Shown one piece after another: positions 28,334 through 37,406 of a stretch of DNA of 64,000 nt (position 1 is the first letter of the stretch; the number at the start of each line of letters is the position of its first letter). The notes beneath the pieces were generated by a model, which was given only the letters and a program-made list of their open reading frames with translations, was not told the origin of the DNA and made no database searches. Both the position numbers and the translations under genes were made by a program. The stretch spans positions 62,001-126,000 of the forward strand of contig NZ_RCWF01000006.1 in assembly GCF_003667345.1 (NCBI RefSeq). The letters run 5' to 3'. Source of the stretch: Poseidonibacter antarcticus (GTDB lineage: Bacteria > Campylobacterota > Campylobacteria > Campylobacterales > Arcobacteraceae).

Positions 28334-29530
28334 TTATCTTAATTTCTCTTTTAAAATAATTTTCCCAGCTTCAACGCCAGGTTGGTCATATGTATTAATC
28401 TGTACAAAGCTTCCTACTATTGATGTAAGTAATTCATATGAATACATTAATTTTCCAATATTATATTCATCTTGAGCTTCAATTGTAAGAACATCACATG
28501 GTATATGTTTTAGATTTTGTATTGCTTCTATTGTTGCATCTGCTTGTTTATTTATCATATTTTTAAATTTGATATTATTTATATAATCTAAACCTTCTAA
28601 TCCTGGTAGTGAAATATCTGGAATTACTAAATCATTTTCAAAATCAGCTACCTTTATAAACGTAACAGTTTTGTCTCTTTTCCCTTCCATTATTAATTGT
28701 AAAAAAGAATGCTGGTCTACTGGTCCTATTAATCCTATTGGTGTTAGAGCCTGTTTTGTTTTATTTATATTTATTTTTCCTAAACTCTCACCCCATAATT
28801 GAACGTACCATTTATTAAAACCTTCAAGTAATGATGAATAAGAAAATACTACATTTATATTAAACTTATTTTTATTTTCAACCATAAATCTAGCTTTTTC
28901 CATAAGTGTTCTATAATATTCACCTTTATCAAAATAGTCATCATAAATTGTTTTACAACCAAAAAGAATTCTATCTATATCAAGTCCCATAATAGCTAAA
29001 GGAACTAATCCTACATTTGAAAATACTGAAAATCTTCCACCTACATTTTTAGGTATATTAAAAGTCTTCATCTCATTTGCAATTGCAAAATCATTTAGTT
29101 TACTATCATTTTCTGTAATACAAATAGTATTTGATTTATCTATTGTAGTAATACTATGTAAATATTTTAAAATACTTACAGTTTCTATTGTAGTCCCTGA
29201 TTTACTTATAATGATAAAAAGTGTATCATTTAAATCAACTTTACTTGTTCTTCTTTGTAAATCTAAAGGGTCCGTAGATTCTAAAAAGTGAAGTTTTTTC
29301 ATATTTTCTTTATGTTGTAAAAATTTGTGAATAGCATAAGTTCCTAGTGAACTTCCACCAATACCAACAACAACAATATCTTGTTGTGTTACAGTTTTAG
29401 CATATTCTTTTATAGAACTTGTATCTTGAAATGGAAGAGAATAGTAACCAATTGTTTCTCTTTCTTTTGATATCTTTTCAAATATCTCTACATTTGATTT
29501 TATTTGGTAGAAATTTTTAGTATAATTCAT
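28334..29530 (-). CDS. pgi: Glucose-6-phosphate isomerase
   Basis: Interconverts glucose-6-phosphate and fructose-6-phosphate. At 398 residues it is the short form (the E. coli enzyme is about 550). Visible motifs are VVGIGGSSLGTYAI, the sugar-phosphate-binding ISKSGTTIET, GGRFSVFSNVGLVPLA and the C-terminal QINTYDQPGVEAGK. Last gene of the operon with galU (two-base gap), which fits a role in nucleotide-sugar supply. Confidence 0.95.
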   Translation of the reverse strand: MNYTKNFYQIKSNVEIFEKISKERETIGYYSLPFQDTSSIKEYAKTVTQQDIVVVGIGGSSLGTYAIHKFLQHKENMKKLHFLESTDPLDLQRRTSKVDLNDTLFIIISKSGTTIETVSILKYLHSITTIDKSNTICITENDSKLNDFAIANEMKTFNIPKNVGGRFSVFSNVGLVPLAIMGLDIDRILFGCKTIYDDYFDKGEYYRTLMEKARFMVENKNKFNINVVFSYSSLLEGFNKWYVQLWGESLGKININKTKQALTPIGLIGPVDQHSFLQLIMEGKRDKTVTFIKVADFENDLVIPDISLPGLEGLDYINNIKFKNMINKQADATIEAIQNLKHIPCDVLTIEAQDEYNIGKLMYSYELLTSIVGSFVQINTYDQPGVEAGKIILKEKLR

Positions 29531-29532
29531 TA

Positions 29533-30354
29533 TTATTCCTTATTTTTTTTATAAAAATGGTTAGTTGCTTTTACAAAGCCATCAATACTACCACAATCAA
29601 ATCTCTCTCCCTTAAATTTAAAAGCTAATACCATACCTTTTTTTGCTTGAGTAAGTAGTGCATCAGTTATCTGGATTTCACCACTTTTCCCAGGTTTTGT
29701 AGCTTTAATAATATCAAAAATATCAGGAGTTAAGATGTACCTTCCTATAATAGCTAAATTTGATGGAGCATCTTTGGGATCTGGTTTTTCTACCATATCT
29801 TTTATCATAAAAATTCCTGGTTCAATTTCTTTACCATCTATTACACCATATTTATATGTTTCTTCTTTTGGTACTTCTTCAATAGCAACTATTGAACAAT
29901 GATATTTCTTATAAAGTTCACACATTTGTGATAAGACACCTTTTTTTGCATCACATAAATCATCTGCTAAAATTACTGCAAAGGGTTCATTTCCTATTAA
30001 AGTCTCACCACCTGTAAGAATAGCATGTCCTAAACCTTTCATTTCTATTTGTCTAGTATATGAAAAAGTACACCTATTAATAACTTCTCTAATTTCAGTT
30101 AAAAGAGGTTCTTTACTTGTACCTTTAATTTGGTGCTCTAACTCGTAAGAAATATCGAAGTGATCTTCTATTGCTCTTTTACCACGACCTGTTACTATTG
30201 CCATTGTAGTCATTCCAGCTTCAATAGCTTCTTCAACTCCATATTGAATTAAAGGTTTAGTTAGAACTGGTAGCATTTCTTTTGGTGTAGCTTTAGTAGC
30301 AGGTAAAAATCTCGTACCATATCCTGCTGCTGGGAATAAACATTTTTTTATCAT
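29533..30354 (-). CDS. galU: UTP--glucose-1-phosphate uridylyltransferase
   Basis: GalU makes UDP-glucose for surface polysaccharides. The 273 residues carry the nucleotidyltransferase signature AAGYGTRFLPATKATPKEML, then FAVILADDLCDA and VEKPDPKDAPSNLAIIGRYI. The middle gene of the three-gene sugar-phosphate operon; three bases separate it from the upstream mutase. Confidence 0.96.
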   Translation of the reverse strand: MIKKCLFPAAGYGTRFLPATKATPKEMLPVLTKPLIQYGVEEAIEAGMTTMAIVTGRGKRAIEDHFDISYELEHQIKGTSKEPLLTEIREVINRCTFSYTRQIEMKGLGHAILTGGETLIGNEPFAVILADDLCDAKKGVLSQMCELYKKYHCSIVAIEEVPKEETYKYGVIDGKEIEPGIFMIKDMVEKPDPKDAPSNLAIIGRYILTPDIFDIIKATKPGKSGEIQITDALLTQAKKGMVLAFKFKGERFDCGSIDGFVKATNHFYKKNKE

Positions 30355-30357
30355 TTC

Positions 30358-31734
30358 TTAATTTTCTCCTATACTACTTAATAATTTCATTAATATTTCT
30401 TGATATATTTTTGCTTGGGCTTGAGTATCTGCTTCAAATCTAGTTACAAGTTTAGGTGTTGTATTTGAAGCTCTTATTAATCCCCAACCTTTATCAAAGA
30501 TAACCCTTACACCATCGACTTCTATAATATCTTTGATAGGTTCAAAATATCTTGGAGGATTTTGAAGTGCAACTTTTAAATCATCAATAATTTTAAACTT
30601 TGTATCTTCTGTTACTTTTATATTTATTTCAGGTGTTGAATATACTTTTGGAAGAGCATCATATTCAGAGTCAAAATCAAAGTTTTTATCTATTAATTCT
30701 AAGGCTCTAAATGTAGCATAAATAGCATCATCATATCCAAAATATCTATCATTAAAAAATAAATGACCTGATACTTCTGCTGCGAATGAAGCATTTAATT
30801 CTTTGATTTTTACTTTTAAGTTTGAGTGACCTGTTTTATACATAATAGCTTTACCATAAGTATTGATAGTATCATACATAACTTGAGAACATTTTACTTC
30901 TCCAATAACTACAGGATTTTCTATAAACTTTGAAAAGAATATAGCTAATATATCACCTTTAAAGTTGTTCTTTTTTGAAAGTAGGGCAATTCTATCTGCA
31001 TCTCCATCATAAGCAAAACCAAAATCAAATTTGCCTGTTGAGAGCTCTTTTTTAATATCTACTAGTGTTGATTCATCACTTGGGTCTGGATGATGATTTG
31101 GAAAGTTTCCATCTGGTTGTTCAAAAAGTATATGATGTTTGATATTTAATTTATCAAGTATCTCACGAAGAACTACACCTGCAACTCCATTTCCACAATC
31201 AAAAACAAATTTTTTGCCTTCTAGTTTTAAATCTTTGAAATGATTTACAATATAGTCGATATATCTTTCTTTTGCATTAATTAAAATTGTTGTGTTATTA
31301 TCAGGAATAGTAGAATCATCTTTTAAAATATCTCTTCCCATAGAGTATATTTGCTCACCAAAAAATGGATTTTTATTTATAGTAATTTTAAATCCATTAT
31401 ATTCAGGTGGATTATGTGAACCTGTAATCATAATAGAACCATTTGAAGATAATCCATTAAAATCTACAAAATTAGAAAAATAGTTTACAGGTGTTGGAAC
31501 CATTCCCATATCAAGTACTTTTAGTCCTGCATGATTAATTCCTGAAGCTAACCAGTTTTTAAGTTCTATGGAATGAAGTCTCGCATCATATCCAACTGAA
31601 ATAAATGAAGCATTAGGAACTTTTTTGATTAATTCTTTAGCAAAATAATAACCAATTTTTTTCACAATGTTTTCATTTAACTCTTTTTGGAATATTCCTC
31701 GTATATCATACTCTCTAAAAATAGATTTGCTCAT
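30358..31734 (-). CDS. Phosphomannomutase/phosphoglucomutase (AlgC/ManB type)
   Basis: A hexose-phosphate mutase supplying glucose-1-phosphate or mannose-1-phosphate. The 458 residues have IFREYDIRGIF at the start, the active serine Ser106 in TGSHNPPEYNGFK, the metal loop YDGDADRIAL near 241-250, the sugar-specificity loop AAEVSGHLFF (GEMSGH-type, here with Val for Met), and a C-terminal phosphate-binding segment IRASNTTP. With galU and pgi downstream it completes a route from fructose-6-phosphate to UDP-glucose. Confidence 0.9.
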   Translation of the reverse strand: MSKSIFREYDIRGIFQKELNENIVKKIGYYFAKELIKKVPNASFISVGYDARLHSIELKNWLASGINHAGLKVLDMGMVPTPVNYFSNFVDFNGLSSNGSIMITGSHNPPEYNGFKITINKNPFFGEQIYSMGRDILKDDSTIPDNNTTILINAKERYIDYIVNHFKDLKLEGKKFVFDCGNGVAGVVLREILDKLNIKHHILFEQPDGNFPNHHPDPSDESTLVDIKKELSTGKFDFGFAYDGDADRIALLSKKNNFKGDILAIFFSKFIENPVVIGEVKCSQVMYDTINTYGKAIMYKTGHSNLKVKIKELNASFAAEVSGHLFFNDRYFGYDDAIYATFRALELIDKNFDFDSEYDALPKVYSTPEINIKVTEDTKFKIIDDLKVALQNPPRYFEPIKDIIEVDGVRVIFDKGWGLIRASNTTPKLVTRFEADTQAQAKIYQEILMKLLSSIGEN

Positions 31735-31855
31735 TATATTTTCTCCTGTTTAGTGCTATTTTATATGATTATAATATAAACTTTCTTATTCCATTGTAAA
31801 TAATATTATAAATTATTGATATTAAATTGAAGAGATTAATAATGATATTTTTGGC

Positions 31856-31890
31856 ATAAAAAAAGGCCAGAAGCAAAACTTCTGACCTTT
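31856..31890 (-). terminator. Intrinsic terminator of atpE
   Basis: On the minus strand AAAGGTCAGAAG pairs with CTTCTGGCCTTT (one mismatch) around a TTTTG loop, followed by a T-run. It lies about 30 bases beyond the atpE stop. The opposite strand also has T-rich flanking, so it may work both ways. Confidence 0.85.
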
Positions 31891-31918
31891 TTAATTTATA
31901 AGCTGTGTGCTTTTGATA

Positions 31919-32233
31919 TTAACCTAAGAATGGGTTTGCGTATAAAACAATCATAGCAACAACAAGTGCATAAATAACTTGTGCTTCAATCATCGCTAAA
32001 GCAATGAACATAGTTGTCATTAATTTTCCACCTAAACCTGGGTTTCTAGCAGTACCAGCAATAGTTGCAGCAGCAGTATTACCCATACCAATAGCACCAC
32101 CAAGTGCAGCAAGACCTAAACCAATACCTGCAGCAACTACAGAGTAAGCTTTTAAAGTTTCGTTTGCAACATCACCATCAGCAGCAAAAGCAGCTACAGC
32201 AATTGAAAGCATTAATAAAACGATTTTTTTCAT
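31919..32233 (-). CDS. atpE: ATP synthase subunit c
   Basis: Proteolipid of the F0 rotor ring. The 104 residues include an N-terminal signal-peptide-like extension (MKKIVLLMLSIAVAAFA), two membrane helices, the loop RNP (63-65) and the ion-binding carboxylate Glu83 in MIEAQVIYAL. The residues around Glu83 lack the Ser/Thr typical of sodium-type rings, which suggests a proton enzyme. It lies away from the main atp operon, as in Campylobacter. A likely minus-strand -10 (TATAAT, 32355-32360) gives a leader of more than 100 bases. Confidence 0.97.
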   Translation of the reverse strand: MKKIVLLMLSIAVAAFAADGDVANETLKAYSVVAAGIGLGLAALGGAIGMGNTAAATIAGTARNPGLGGKLMTTMFIALAMIEAQVIYALVVAMIVLYANPFLG

Positions 32234-32418
32234 TTGAAATTCCTTAAAAAATATTTTGATAAAGTCTTTTCGGATAGCGTAACTTTGCTAAAAATAACAA
32301 AGCAATACCTACATAAATGCAAATATTTCCCTACTAATTACTTTAATCGTTTGGATTATATTAAAAAAAACATTATAAATAGATAAAATATCAATAATTC
32401 TATTTTTTATTTAAAAAT

Positions 32419-32427
32419 TGCTATAAT
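32419..32427 (+). promoter_or_regulatory. Extended -10 promoter of the AsmA-like gene
   Basis: TGCTATAAT is a perfect extended -10 (TGnTATAAT). It lies 28 bases before the ATG at 32456, with AAGGG as ribosome site in between. Confidence 0.6.
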
Positions 32428-32455
32428 AATTCTAATTATTAATTTAAGGGTTTTT

Positions 32456-34537
32456 ATGAAAAAGTTTTTTTTTAGTTTAACAATATTGATTATACTCATT
32501 ATTGCTACAGTTTATGGTGTTTTATTTACAAAACCGGGGAATAATTTTGTTGCTTCTTATATTGAAAATAAAGTAAATGATGAGCAAAAGGATGTACGAT
32601 TAAAAGTAAATGATTTTACATTAACATTTAATACTATTAATTTTAATGCAGTAATTAATGACAATTCTAATATAAATATTTCAGGTGATTTAGAGATATT
32701 AAAAAAGAAAGTTGATGTTAAATATGATATTAAAATTAATGAATTATCTAAGTTAATTAATTTGACAAAGCAAAAATTAAATGGTCCTTTTTCTACATCT
32801 GGAATATTTAAAGGTGATGCAAACTTCTCTGAAATAAAAGGTATTTCTAATGTTGCTCAAAGTGAAACATCATATGATTTGAAACTTGTTAATTTTGAAG
32901 CAAAAAATATCAATTTTCTTATGAAAAATGCACGGATAGAAAAACTTTTACATCTTGTTAACCAAAAAAGTTTTGTAAAAGGTGATATTACATTAAAAGG
33001 CGATATTAAAGATGCAAATATCTCAAATTTAGATGGTAATATTCTTATAAATATTATCGATGGAAAAGTAAATAATGATGTTATTAATAAAGAATTTAAA
33101 CAAAATATATCTTCATCTATTTATTTTAAAAGTGATATTAATGCAAAATTAACTCCCAATAAAGCTACTATAAAATCTGATTTAATTACATCATTAGTTG
33201 ATGTAGTTACTAAAAAAACAGAGATAAACATAGATAGTGGAAAAATTTTAAGTGATTATAAATTAGATGTTAAAAACCTTACAAAACTTGAAGGTATAAT
33301 TGGAAAAAAATTAAATGGTAATTTTATTACAAAAGGTAATGTTCTTGTAAATGAAGGAAAAATAAATATTGATGGAGATTCTGATATTTTTGATAGTTCA
33401 ACTAAATATTCTATTGGATTTGATGATACAAAAATTGAATATGTAAAATTCAATATTACGAATGCTAAAATTGATAAATTATTAAATATTTTAAATGAAC
33501 CTGTATATGCAGATGGTATTTTGAATATTAATGCAAATATTACTGATGCAAGAGAACAAACACTATCTGGTGATATAAAAACAGAAATTTTAAATGGTAA
33601 AATAATTAATCCTGTTGCAAATACTGTATTTAATTTGAATTTAAAAAAAGAGGTAATATTTAAGGCTAATATGATAACTTCATTACTTCCAAATCAAGCA
33701 ATTACTAATAGTACAATTACAACTTCATTAGCAAATTTAGATATTAAAAAAGCAGTATTTAATTTTGATGATGCTTCATTTAATTCAGATTATTTACTGA
33801 ACTTACCTAATCTTAGTAATTTATATGGTGTTACTGCTACAAAAATGAGAGGTTCTCTTGATATAGTTGGTGATTTATCAAATAAAAATAAATCACTTTT
33901 ATTAACAGGAAAATCAGAACTTCTTGATGGAAATTTAGATTTTTATTTAAAAAATGATGACTTTCATGCTGATATAAAAGAAATCCAGATTAAAAAATTA
34001 ACACATATGCTTTATTATCCAGATGTTTTTGATTCTACAGCTGCATTAGTATTGGATTATAATCTTCTTAAAAAAAGAGGAGAACTAAAAGGTAATCTTT
34101 TAAATGGTCATTTTATAAAAAATGATTTTTCAACTCTTTTAGATCAATTTGCAAAATTTGATATTACAAGAGAAGTATATGAAACAGTTGATATAGATAC
34201 TGATATTAATAAATTACTTTTAACATCAACTGTTAATATGAAAAGTAAAAATACAACTATAAATATAGATAAATCCTTGTTAGATTTAGAAAAAAGTACA
34301 ATTGATGCATACATAGATACTAAAATTAAAACTACTGAATTTGCCTTAAAAGTAAAAGGGAATACATCAAAACCTAAAATTTCAATTGATTCAAAAGATT
34401 TAATTAAAGGTCAAGTAAATAAACAACTTGATAAAAATGAAGAAAAAATAAAAGAAAAACTAAATAAAGTTTTAAAAGGTAAATTAGGAGAAGATGGAGC
34501 TCAAAAAGTATTAGAAAATTTTAAATCACTTTTTTAA
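32456..34537 (+). CDS. AsmA-like repetitive envelope protein
   Basis: A 693-residue protein with one N-terminal membrane helix (about 4-24) followed by a long, mostly beta-rich periplasmic region of low-complexity D/N/K/I composition. It reads as at least three diverged copies of a module of roughly 190-200 residues. Each holds a KLNG-type segment (starts near GPFSTSGIF, GNFITKGNV, GSLDIVGDL) and a KIDKLL-type segment (ARIEKLLHLVN, AKIDKLLNILN, IQIKKLTHMLY) followed by GDI-rich strands. The ending (STIDAYIDTKIKTTEFALKVKG, SKPKISID, then a basic helix) recalls the C-terminus of AsmA/TamB-type lipid-transfer proteins. Family membership is inference from architecture. It is a single gene with its own promoter and terminator. 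Confidence 0.6.
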   Translation: MKKFFFSLTILIILIIATVYGVLFTKPGNNFVASYIENKVNDEQKDVRLKVNDFTLTFNTINFNAVINDNSNINISGDLEILKKKVDVKYDIKINELSKLINLTKQKLNGPFSTSGIFKGDANFSEIKGISNVAQSETSYDLKLVNFEAKNINFLMKNARIEKLLHLVNQKSFVKGDITLKGDIKDANISNLDGNILINIIDGKVNNDVINKEFKQNISSSIYFKSDINAKLTPNKATIKSDLITSLVDVVTKKTEINIDSGKILSDYKLDVKNLTKLEGIIGKKLNGNFITKGNVLVNEGKINIDGDSDIFDSSTKYSIGFDDTKIEYVKFNITNAKIDKLLNILNEPVYADGILNINANITDAREQTLSGDIKTEILNGKIINPVANTVFNLNLKKEVIFKANMITSLLPNQAITNSTITTSLANLDIKKAVFNFDDASFNSDYLLNLPNLSNLYGVTATKMRGSLDIVGDLSNKNKSLLLTGKSELLDGNLDFYLKNDDFHADIKEIQIKKLTHMLYYPDVFDSTAALVLDYNLLKKRGELKGNLLNGHFIKNDFSTLLDQFAKFDITREVYETVDIDTDINKLLLTSTVNMKSKNTTINIDKSLLDLEKSTIDAYIDTKIKTTEFALKVKGNTSKPKISIDSKDLIKGQVNKQLDKNEEKIKEKLNKVLKGKLGEDGAQKVLENFKSLF

Positions 34538-34561
34538 AATAAGGTTTTATAACCTTATTTT
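34536..34561 (+). terminator. Terminator after the AsmA-like gene
   Basis: AAAATAAGGTT (from 34536) pairs perfectly with AACCTTATTTT (to 34561) around a TTAT loop. The stop codon lies in the 5' flank. Confidence 0.75.
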
Positions 34562-34627
34562 AAATTTATTTCTCTTCAAATATAAACTCTTAATTAAATA
34601 CAAATATATAATCACCAATAATAGTTA

Positions 34628-34642
34628 TGATAATAATTATCA
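34628..34642 (+). promoter_or_regulatory. Perfect 7-1-7 Fur box upstream of the imelysin operon
   Basis: TGATAAT-A-ATTATCA is an exact 7-1-7 inverted repeat matching the classical Fur heptamer model. A further TGATAAT half-site at 34686-34692 overlaps the likely -10 of the operon (ATG at 34718). This predicts iron-dependent repression. Confidence 0.8.
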
Positions 34643-34717
34643 ATTTAATATTCTTTTAAGTCTTTTTTTGTTTTAATTTCATTAATGATAATTGATATTA
34701 AAATTAAAAGGAACATA

Positions 34718-36076
34718 ATGTTAAATAAAACAAAATTTTTTGCAGCTTCTTTATCTATTGCAGCAGCAATAGCTCTTACTGGTTGTTCATCAACAAATGC
34801 AAATGAGACAATGAGTAAAATAGAGACTGTTAAAGAAAAAGGGATTTTAAGTGCATATGCAAATTTAGCATTAGCTAATTATACAGATGCATTAAATGAT
34901 GCAATAGTTTTAGAAAAAGCCATAAATGTATTTGCTTCCAATCCAACTACTACAAATTTTGCTTATGCTAAAAAAGCATGGTTGATTTCTAGAGAATCTT
35001 ATGGTCAAACAGAAATTTTAAGACTTGCAAATGGTCCTATTGATGCAGAAGAAGGTTGGGTTGCTAATACTTATGGTTCTTTAGAAGGTCAACTTAATGC
35101 TTGGCCATTAGATGAAAATATGATTGATTATACAATTGATGCAAATGGAGCTAAAACTTCAGGAAATATTATTGATACAATTGGTTCATTTAATCCAGGT
35201 GGAGAAGATGCACAAACTGTAAATGTTGAAACAATTACTGAAGATTCATTAACTGCTTTAAATGAAAATGGTGGTGATGCAAATGTATCTACAGGATATC
35301 ATGCAATTGAATTTTTATTATGGGGACAAGATCAAGATTATTCTAACTTCTTAAAAGATTCTGTAACTCCTGGTGCTTTAACAGCAGGACAAAGACCATT
35401 AAGTGACTTTACAACTGCTAAAAATGCAGATAGAAGATTAGCTTATTTAAAAGCATCTGCATCTAAAATTGTTAATGATTTAAAAACAGTTAAAAGTGCA
35501 TGGGAAAAAGATATAAATGGTAATACTGGTTTATATCAAGCTGCATTACAAGGTAAATTAACAGATGCCAATGCTTCAAAAAATATTGATTCAAAAGAAG
35601 CTTTAAAACAAATTATTGCAGGTATGGGTGTATTTATGAAATCAGAATTAGCAAATGAAAGAATTGCTGTTGCTGTACTAACTCCAAGTGAAGAAGATGA
35701 GCATTCTTGTTTTTCTGATAATACGCATAGAGATATCTTAAATAACTATTTAGGATTTAAAAATGTACTAACTTCAACTTATAAAGGTCAAAAATTTGGT
35801 GCATCTTTATTAGATAGTGTTGATGTAGATACTAAAGCAAATATCTCTTCTTTAATGAAATCTATTGAAGAAAAAATCAATAGTATTGATGAAATTGCAA
35901 AAACAAAAGAACACTTTGATTATCAAATTAAACCTACAAGTCCTCAATCAAAAGTTATTGTAAAACTTAAAAATGAGATGAGAAAACTAGGTGATGAAAT
36001 GGTAAATGTTGCAAAAGCAAATGGTATTGATTTAACTAGTGATGATGTAACTGATGCTGAAGAAACTCAAATTTAA
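34718..36076 (+). CDS. Imelysin-family (M75-like) iron-regulated lipoprotein
   Basis: A 452-residue lipoprotein (signal ending LTGC, Cys23) of the imelysin family, which includes IrpA/IcmP-type periplasmic iron-acquisition proteins. The family motif GxHxxE is present as GYHAIE (Gly193, His195, Glu198) followed by FLLWGQDQDYS, and a four-helix-bundle repeat region follows. The frame extends up to 34685, but the ATG at 34718 has AAAAGGA before it and starts the lipoprotein signal. It heads a five-gene operon behind a Fur box; the next gene starts inside its last 23 bases. The ligand, possibly iron or haem, is not determined. Confidence 0.88.
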   Translation: MLNKTKFFAASLSIAAAIALTGCSSTNANETMSKIETVKEKGILSAYANLALANYTDALNDAIVLEKAINVFASNPTTTNFAYAKKAWLISRESYGQTEILRLANGPIDAEEGWVANTYGSLEGQLNAWPLDENMIDYTIDANGAKTSGNIIDTIGSFNPGGEDAQTVNVETITEDSLTALNENGGDANVSTGYHAIEFLLWGQDQDYSNFLKDSVTPGALTAGQRPLSDFTTAKNADRRLAYLKASASKIVNDLKTVKSAWEKDINGNTGLYQAALQGKLTDANASKNIDSKEALKQIIAGMGVFMKSELANERIAVAVLTPSEEDEHSCFSDNTHRDILNNYLGFKNVLTSTYKGQKFGASLLDSVDVDTKANISSLMKSIEEKINSIDEIAKTKEHFDYQIKPTSPQSKVIVKLKNEMRKLGDEMVNVAKANGIDLTSDDVTDAEETQI

Positions 36077-37406
36077 TTCTTTCTTTTTAAAATTAATTTT
36101 GATAAAAAGCCTGGTAGTATTTTTTACTACTGGGCTTTTTGCGCTTAATATTCCTACTATAAAACCATTAGATGGAATGAGTGATGAACAGTATGATAAA
36201 TTTATTTTAGGAAGAAGTTTTTTTGTAATTCCTTGGGTTGAAGCTCCAAGTGCAACAAGTGCAAGAGATGGATTAGGTCCTTTATTTAATGCGAATACTT
36301 GTATCTCTTGTCATGCTGCAAATGGAAGAGGGACTTTATATAATAAAAATAAGAATACATCGCGTTCTTTAGTTGCAAGATTATCAATTCCTTCTAATGG
36401 TTCCAAAGAACATAAAAAATTACTATACAAAAATGGCTTTATACCCAATGAAGTTTATGGTACTCAAATATCAATAAATGGAATACATGGTGTTGATTAT
36501 GAAGCTAGAATAAATTTAGACTTTGAAGAAATAAAAGTTAAATTTCCAGATGGGGAAATTGATACAATATTAAAACCTAAGTATAAACTAATTAATCAAA
36601 ATTATGGAAATTTATCAAAAGATACAATAATCACATATAGAATAGCTCCTTCTTTACATGGCTTAGGCTTAATTGGAAAAATACCAAATGAAGAAATTTT
36701 GAAAAATGTTGATGAATTTGATAAAGATAATGATGGAATATCAGGAAAAGCTAATATAGTTTATTCTCCTAAAACTTTAAAATATGAATTAGGGAAATAT
36801 ACTTGGAAAGCTAGTTCACCTTCTGTATTAGAACAATCTGCCTCAGCTGCAGTTACAGATATGGGTTTAACTAGTTATCTTTTTAAAGAAGATAATTGTA
36901 CAAAATTTCAAGATGATTGTAATAATGCACCAAAAGCAAAAGATTCAGAAGATATAACACCAATAAGATTAGAAGCTATTACTTATTATTTAAAACACAC
37001 ACAAATTCATAAGCCTAAACAAACACAAGATTACAAAGAAGGCTTAGAAGTTTTTGAAAGTATTGGTTGTGTGAAATGTCATACAAACAATTTTAAAACA
37101 AAAAACAATAAAATCATTTCTCCTTACTCAGATTTTTTACTTCATGATATGGGTGAGGGGTTAGATGATGGAAGAAGTGAATTTTCTGCAAGTTCAAGTG
37201 AATGGAGAACAGCACCTTTATGGGGACTTGCATTACATGAAAAGATAAATAAGAAAAAACCAAGATTATTGCATGATGGAAGAGCTAGAAATTTCCAAGA
37301 AGCAATTCTTTGGCATGGTGGGGAAGCTAGTAAAGTTAAAGAAAACTATATGAACTTATCTAAACAAACAAGAGAAAAATTACTTAATTTTTTAGGAAAT
37401 ATTTAA
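36054..37406 (+). CDS. Di-haem oxidoreductase, DHOR/DUF1111 family (putative peroxidase)
   Basis: A 450-residue secreted c-type cytochrome (signal or anchor about 11-31) with two CxxCH haem sites, Cys83-His87 (CISCHAANGRG) and Cys339-His343 (CVKCHTNN). Between them is a DKDNDGISG calcium-type loop, and the C-terminus carries WGLALHEK and LHDGRARNFQEAILWHGGEA, typical of the family often labelled thiol oxidoreductase. In Pseudomonas and Vibrio such genes lie beside imelysins (recalled). It overlaps the upstream imelysin by 23 bases and abuts the next gene (TAATG). Confidence 0.88.
   Translation: MLKKLKFNSFFLKLILIKSLVVFFTTGLFALNIPTIKPLDGMSDEQYDKFILGRSFFVIPWVEAPSATSARDGLGPLFNANTCISCHAANGRGTLYNKNKNTSRSLVARLSIPSNGSKEHKKLLYKNGFIPNEVYGTQISINGIHGVDYEARINLDFEEIKVKFPDGEIDTILKPKYKLINQNYGNLSKDTIITYRIAPSLHGLGLIGKIPNEEILKNVDEFDKDNDGISGKANIVYSPKTLKYELGKYTWKASSPSVLEQSASAAVTDMGLTSYLFKEDNCTKFQDDCNNAPKAKDSEDITPIRLEAITYYLKHTQIHKPKQTQDYKEGLEVFESIGCVKCHTNNFKTKNNKIISPYSDFLLHDMGEGLDDGRSEFSASSSEWRTAPLWGLALHEKINKKKPRLLHDGRARNFQEAILWHGGEASKVKENYMNLSKQTREKLLNFLGNI

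Noticed and set aside
28334-29530. Apparent truncation of glucose-6-phosphate isomerase
   Set aside because: The 398-residue length is the short form known in this phylum; all motifs are present and there is no frameshift.
31919-32233. atpE separated from the atp operon and carrying a signal-like N-terminus
   Set aside because: Unusual compared with E. coli but, as I recall, normal for Campylobacterota, so not counted as a finding.
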